Assembly: GCA_004299215.1 (NCBI GenBank)
Contig: SCTD01000240.1
Coordinates: forward strand, 1 to 5,236
Direction of reading: 5' to 3'
DNA length: 5,236 bases
From: Frankiales bacterium
GTDB lineage: Bacteria; Actinomycetota; Actinomycetes; Mycobacteriales; SCTD01
In this document: piece after piece, positions 3,883 through 5,236 of the stretch
How positions within the stretch are numbered: the stretch's first letter is position 1
How the letters are laid out: the number at the start of each line of letters is the position of its first letter
Notes under the pieces: generated by a model
Told to the model about the DNA's origin: nothing
The model's database searches: none
The model's input: only the letters and a program-made list of their open reading frames with translations
Made by a program: the position numbers and the translations under genes

Positions 3883-4914
3883 GTGTCCCGGCGCGCTCTG
3901 ACCCTGCTGCTGGCCGGCGTCTTCGCGGTCGGCCTCACCCTGACGGCAGCGGTCGCGCGCGTGCCGTACGTCGCGCTCGGCCCCGGGCCGACCTACGACA
4001 CGCTCGGCGAGGTCGACAGCGGCGAACCGGTGCTCGAGATCGAGGGCCGGCGCACCTACCCCACCGATGGTCACCTGGACCTGACCACCGTGGGGGTGCA
4101 GCCGCGGCTCACGCTCGCGCAGGCGCTGCAGGGCTGGTTCGCCCGCGACCTGGCCGTGGTGCCGCGCGAGGTGGTCTTCCCGCCCGGTCGTACGGACGAG
4201 GAGGTCGACGCCGAGAACGCCGCCGCGATGGAGGCCTCGCAGAGCGACGCGGTCGGCGCGGCTGCCCAGCAGCTCGGGCTGACACCGGTGGTGAGCGTTC
4301 AGCAGCTGGCCGAGGGCTCCGCCGCGCGCGGACGGCTCGAGCCCGGTGACGTCCTGACGGCGGTCGACGGCGACCCGATCGCCGACGCCGCCGAGCTGCG
4401 CGAGCGCATCAGCAGCCGGAGCCCGGGCGACGTGGTGCGGGTGACGTTCGAGCGCGACGGCCGTACGGACACCGTCGAGATCGTCACCGCCGCCTCGACC
4501 GACGACCCCGCCCGGGCGGTGATCGGGGTGCTGACCGAGGAGCGCTACCCGCTCGACGTCACCATCCACCTGGAGGACGTGGGCGGCCCGAGCGCCGGCC
4601 TGATGTTCGCGCTGGGCATCCTCGACAAGCTCGGCCCCGAGTCCCTCACGGCCGGCAAGCACATCGCCGGCACAGGGGAGATCTCGCCAGACGGGACGGT
4701 CGGCCCGATCGGCGGGATCGCGCAGAAGCTCATCGCCGCCAAGCGCAAGGGCGCTGTCGCCTTCCTGGTCCCCGAGGACAACTGCGCGGAGGCCGCCGCG
4801 AGCGACCCGCCCGACGGGCTCACCCTCGTCCGCGTGGCGACGCTCGACCAGGCGCTCGACGGGCTGGCAGCCCTGCGTGCCGGTGAACGCCCCGCCGTGT
4901 GCGCCGCAGCCTGA
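3883..4914 (+). CDS. Membrane-anchored PDZ-domain Lon-like serine protease (YlbL family, S16)
   Basis: The 343-residue protein has an N-terminal signal anchor (about 5-25, after MSRR), followed by VPYVALGPGPTYDTLG (27-42), typical of this family's N-terminus. A PDZ domain spans about 130-203 (GSAARGRLEPGDVLTAVDGDPI at 145-166). A C-terminal Lon proteolytic domain covers about 220-330. The catalytic Ser237 is in GGPSAG (234-239) and the catalytic Lys282 in IGGIAQKLIAA (276-286), so the Ser/Lys dyad is intact with 45-residue spacing. GTGEISPDGTVGPIGG (263-278) is the other Lon signature. There is no AAA+ module, so it is ATP-independent in type. It should act at the outer face of the membrane; in Bacillus subtilis YlbL helps degrade the membrane cell-division checkpoint protein YneA. 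Length is normal for the family. Substrate here is unknown. Confidence 0.94.
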   Translation: MSRRALTLLLAGVFAVGLTLTAAVARVPYVALGPGPTYDTLGEVDSGEPVLEIEGRRTYPTDGHLDLTTVGVQPRLTLAQALQGWFARDLAVVPREVVFPPGRTDEEVDAENAAAMEASQSDAVGAAAQQLGLTPVVSVQQLAEGSAARGRLEPGDVLTAVDGDPIADAAELRERISSRSPGDVVRVTFERDGRTDTVEIVTAASTDDPARAVIGVLTEERYPLDVTIHLEDVGGPSAGLMFALGILDKLGPESLTAGKHIAGTGEISPDGTVGPIGGIAQKLIAAKRKGAVAFLVPEDNCAEAAASDPPDGLTLVRVATLDQALDGLAALRAGERPAVCAAA

Positions 4915-4937
4915 CCGTTCCGGCCCTGTCTGCTCCC

Positions 4938-4943
4938 TAGACT
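4938..4943 (+). promoter_or_regulatory. Candidate -10 box (TAGACT) for the leaderless gene at 4950
   Basis: TAGACT lies exactly 6 bases before ATG 4950, again without a Shine-Dalgarno. It supports the start codon of the truncated gene and separate transcription from the protease gene upstream. Confidence 0.5.
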
Positions 4944-4949
4944 CCGGCC

Positions 4950-5236
4950 ATGGAGCCCGGCGTCCCCTTCGCGCTCCTGGGCGCGGTGGTGCTCCTGTCG
5001 GTCGCGGCCTGGATCGGGCTGGCCGCCACGGCGGTCGTCCGCGCCGGGACCGGCCGGGGCGGCCCCGGACCGGCGGTGCTGCTGCTGGTCGGCGGGCTGG
5101 TGCTCGGCGTGGTCGAGACGGCCACCGCGACGTCGTTCGGCGAGGAGTCGTCCGACCTGCTCGCGGCAGCGCGTACCGCCGGGCTGCTGCTGGTCGCCGC
5201 CGGGCTCGAGGCCGGCGGGCTGTCCCGGCGGCGGCG
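4950..5236 (+). CDS. N-terminal part of a multi-span membrane protein, cut by the window end
   Basis: The frame is open from ATG 4950 to the window end (95 full codons), with no stop. Three hydrophobic segments are visible at about residues 7-30, 41-58 and 72-88. The short loop between the first two is basic (VRAGTGRGGPG), suggesting it is cytoplasmic. The loop after segment 2 is acidic (SFGEESSD, 62-69), suggesting it is outside. A basic LSRRR follows segment 3. That puts the N-terminus outside and the part after segment 3 inside. This could be the membrane sensor part of a larger signalling enzyme or a small integral membrane protein; the sequence present does not decide. Gap to the protease gene is 35 bases. 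Partial at 3' end. Confidence 0.7.
   Translation, partial: MEPGVPFALLGAVVLLSVAAWIGLAATAVVRAGTGRGGPGPAVLLLVGGLVLGVVETATATSFGEESSDLLAAARTAGLLLVAAGLEAGGLSRRR

Noticed and set aside
3370..4662. Long minus-strand open frame (about 430 codons) opposite the acidic-tail and protease genes
   Set aside because: It is antisense to two well-supported genes, has low-complexity His/Arg/Gly-rich composition and no recognisable motif. Long antisense frames are expected at this GC content.
1..5236. CRISPR array, rRNA or tRNA genes
   Set aside because: No regularly spaced repeats and no tRNA-like or rRNA-like stretches were recognised on either strand by reading.

Overview
The window is very GC-rich, uses GTG starts freely, and has start codons placed directly behind TANNNT boxes. 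This points to an actinomycete (Actinomycetota). The gene types and their order resemble Nocardioidaceae or other Propionibacteriales, but that family-level placement is inference from memory of similar loci, not a search.

Layout. The left part (43-1751, + strand) is a compact run of three genes. First is an NAD(P)-binding SDR/epimerase-like protein with a degenerate catalytic motif and a C-terminal membrane anchor. Next is MoaE, the large subunit of molybdopterin synthase, followed by a 59-residue single-span membrane protein. The convergent gap 1752-1885 has no gene but holds a perfect 14-bp inverted repeat and a second short hairpin. The middle (1886-3252, - strand) is a two-gene unit. It encodes an unusual 397-residue ECF-type sigma factor that continues past region 4 into a predicted membrane span and an outside Cys-containing domain with a repeated KRLGV motif. 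The second gene overlaps it by one base (TGATG) and encodes a 57-residue secreted peptide with two cysteines. A divergent control region (3253-3447) follows. The right part (3448-5236, + strand) holds a 133-residue protein of unknown function with an acidic tail, a membrane-anchored PDZ plus Lon-type Ser/Lys protease (YlbL-like), and the start of a multi-span membrane protein cut by the window end.

How the parts may work together. MoaE is ordinary molybdenum cofactor biosynthesis. The sigma factor and secreted peptide look like a self-contained membrane-to-transcription signalling unit: DNA-directed sigma domain inside, sensor-like disulfide-capable domain outside, and a co-translated secreted partner. 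A membrane-tethered sigma factor would probably need proteolysis or a conformational switch to act. A membrane PDZ-Lon protease lies less than 1 kb away, but a functional link is speculation.

Promoters. Four plus-strand genes (starts 1131, 1572, 3883, 4950) and one divergent gene at the left edge each have a TANNNT box 6-7 bases before the start codon and no clear Shine-Dalgarno. This is the arrangement expected for leaderless transcripts. The genes at 3252(-), 2059(-) and 3448(+) instead have clear ribosome binding sites.
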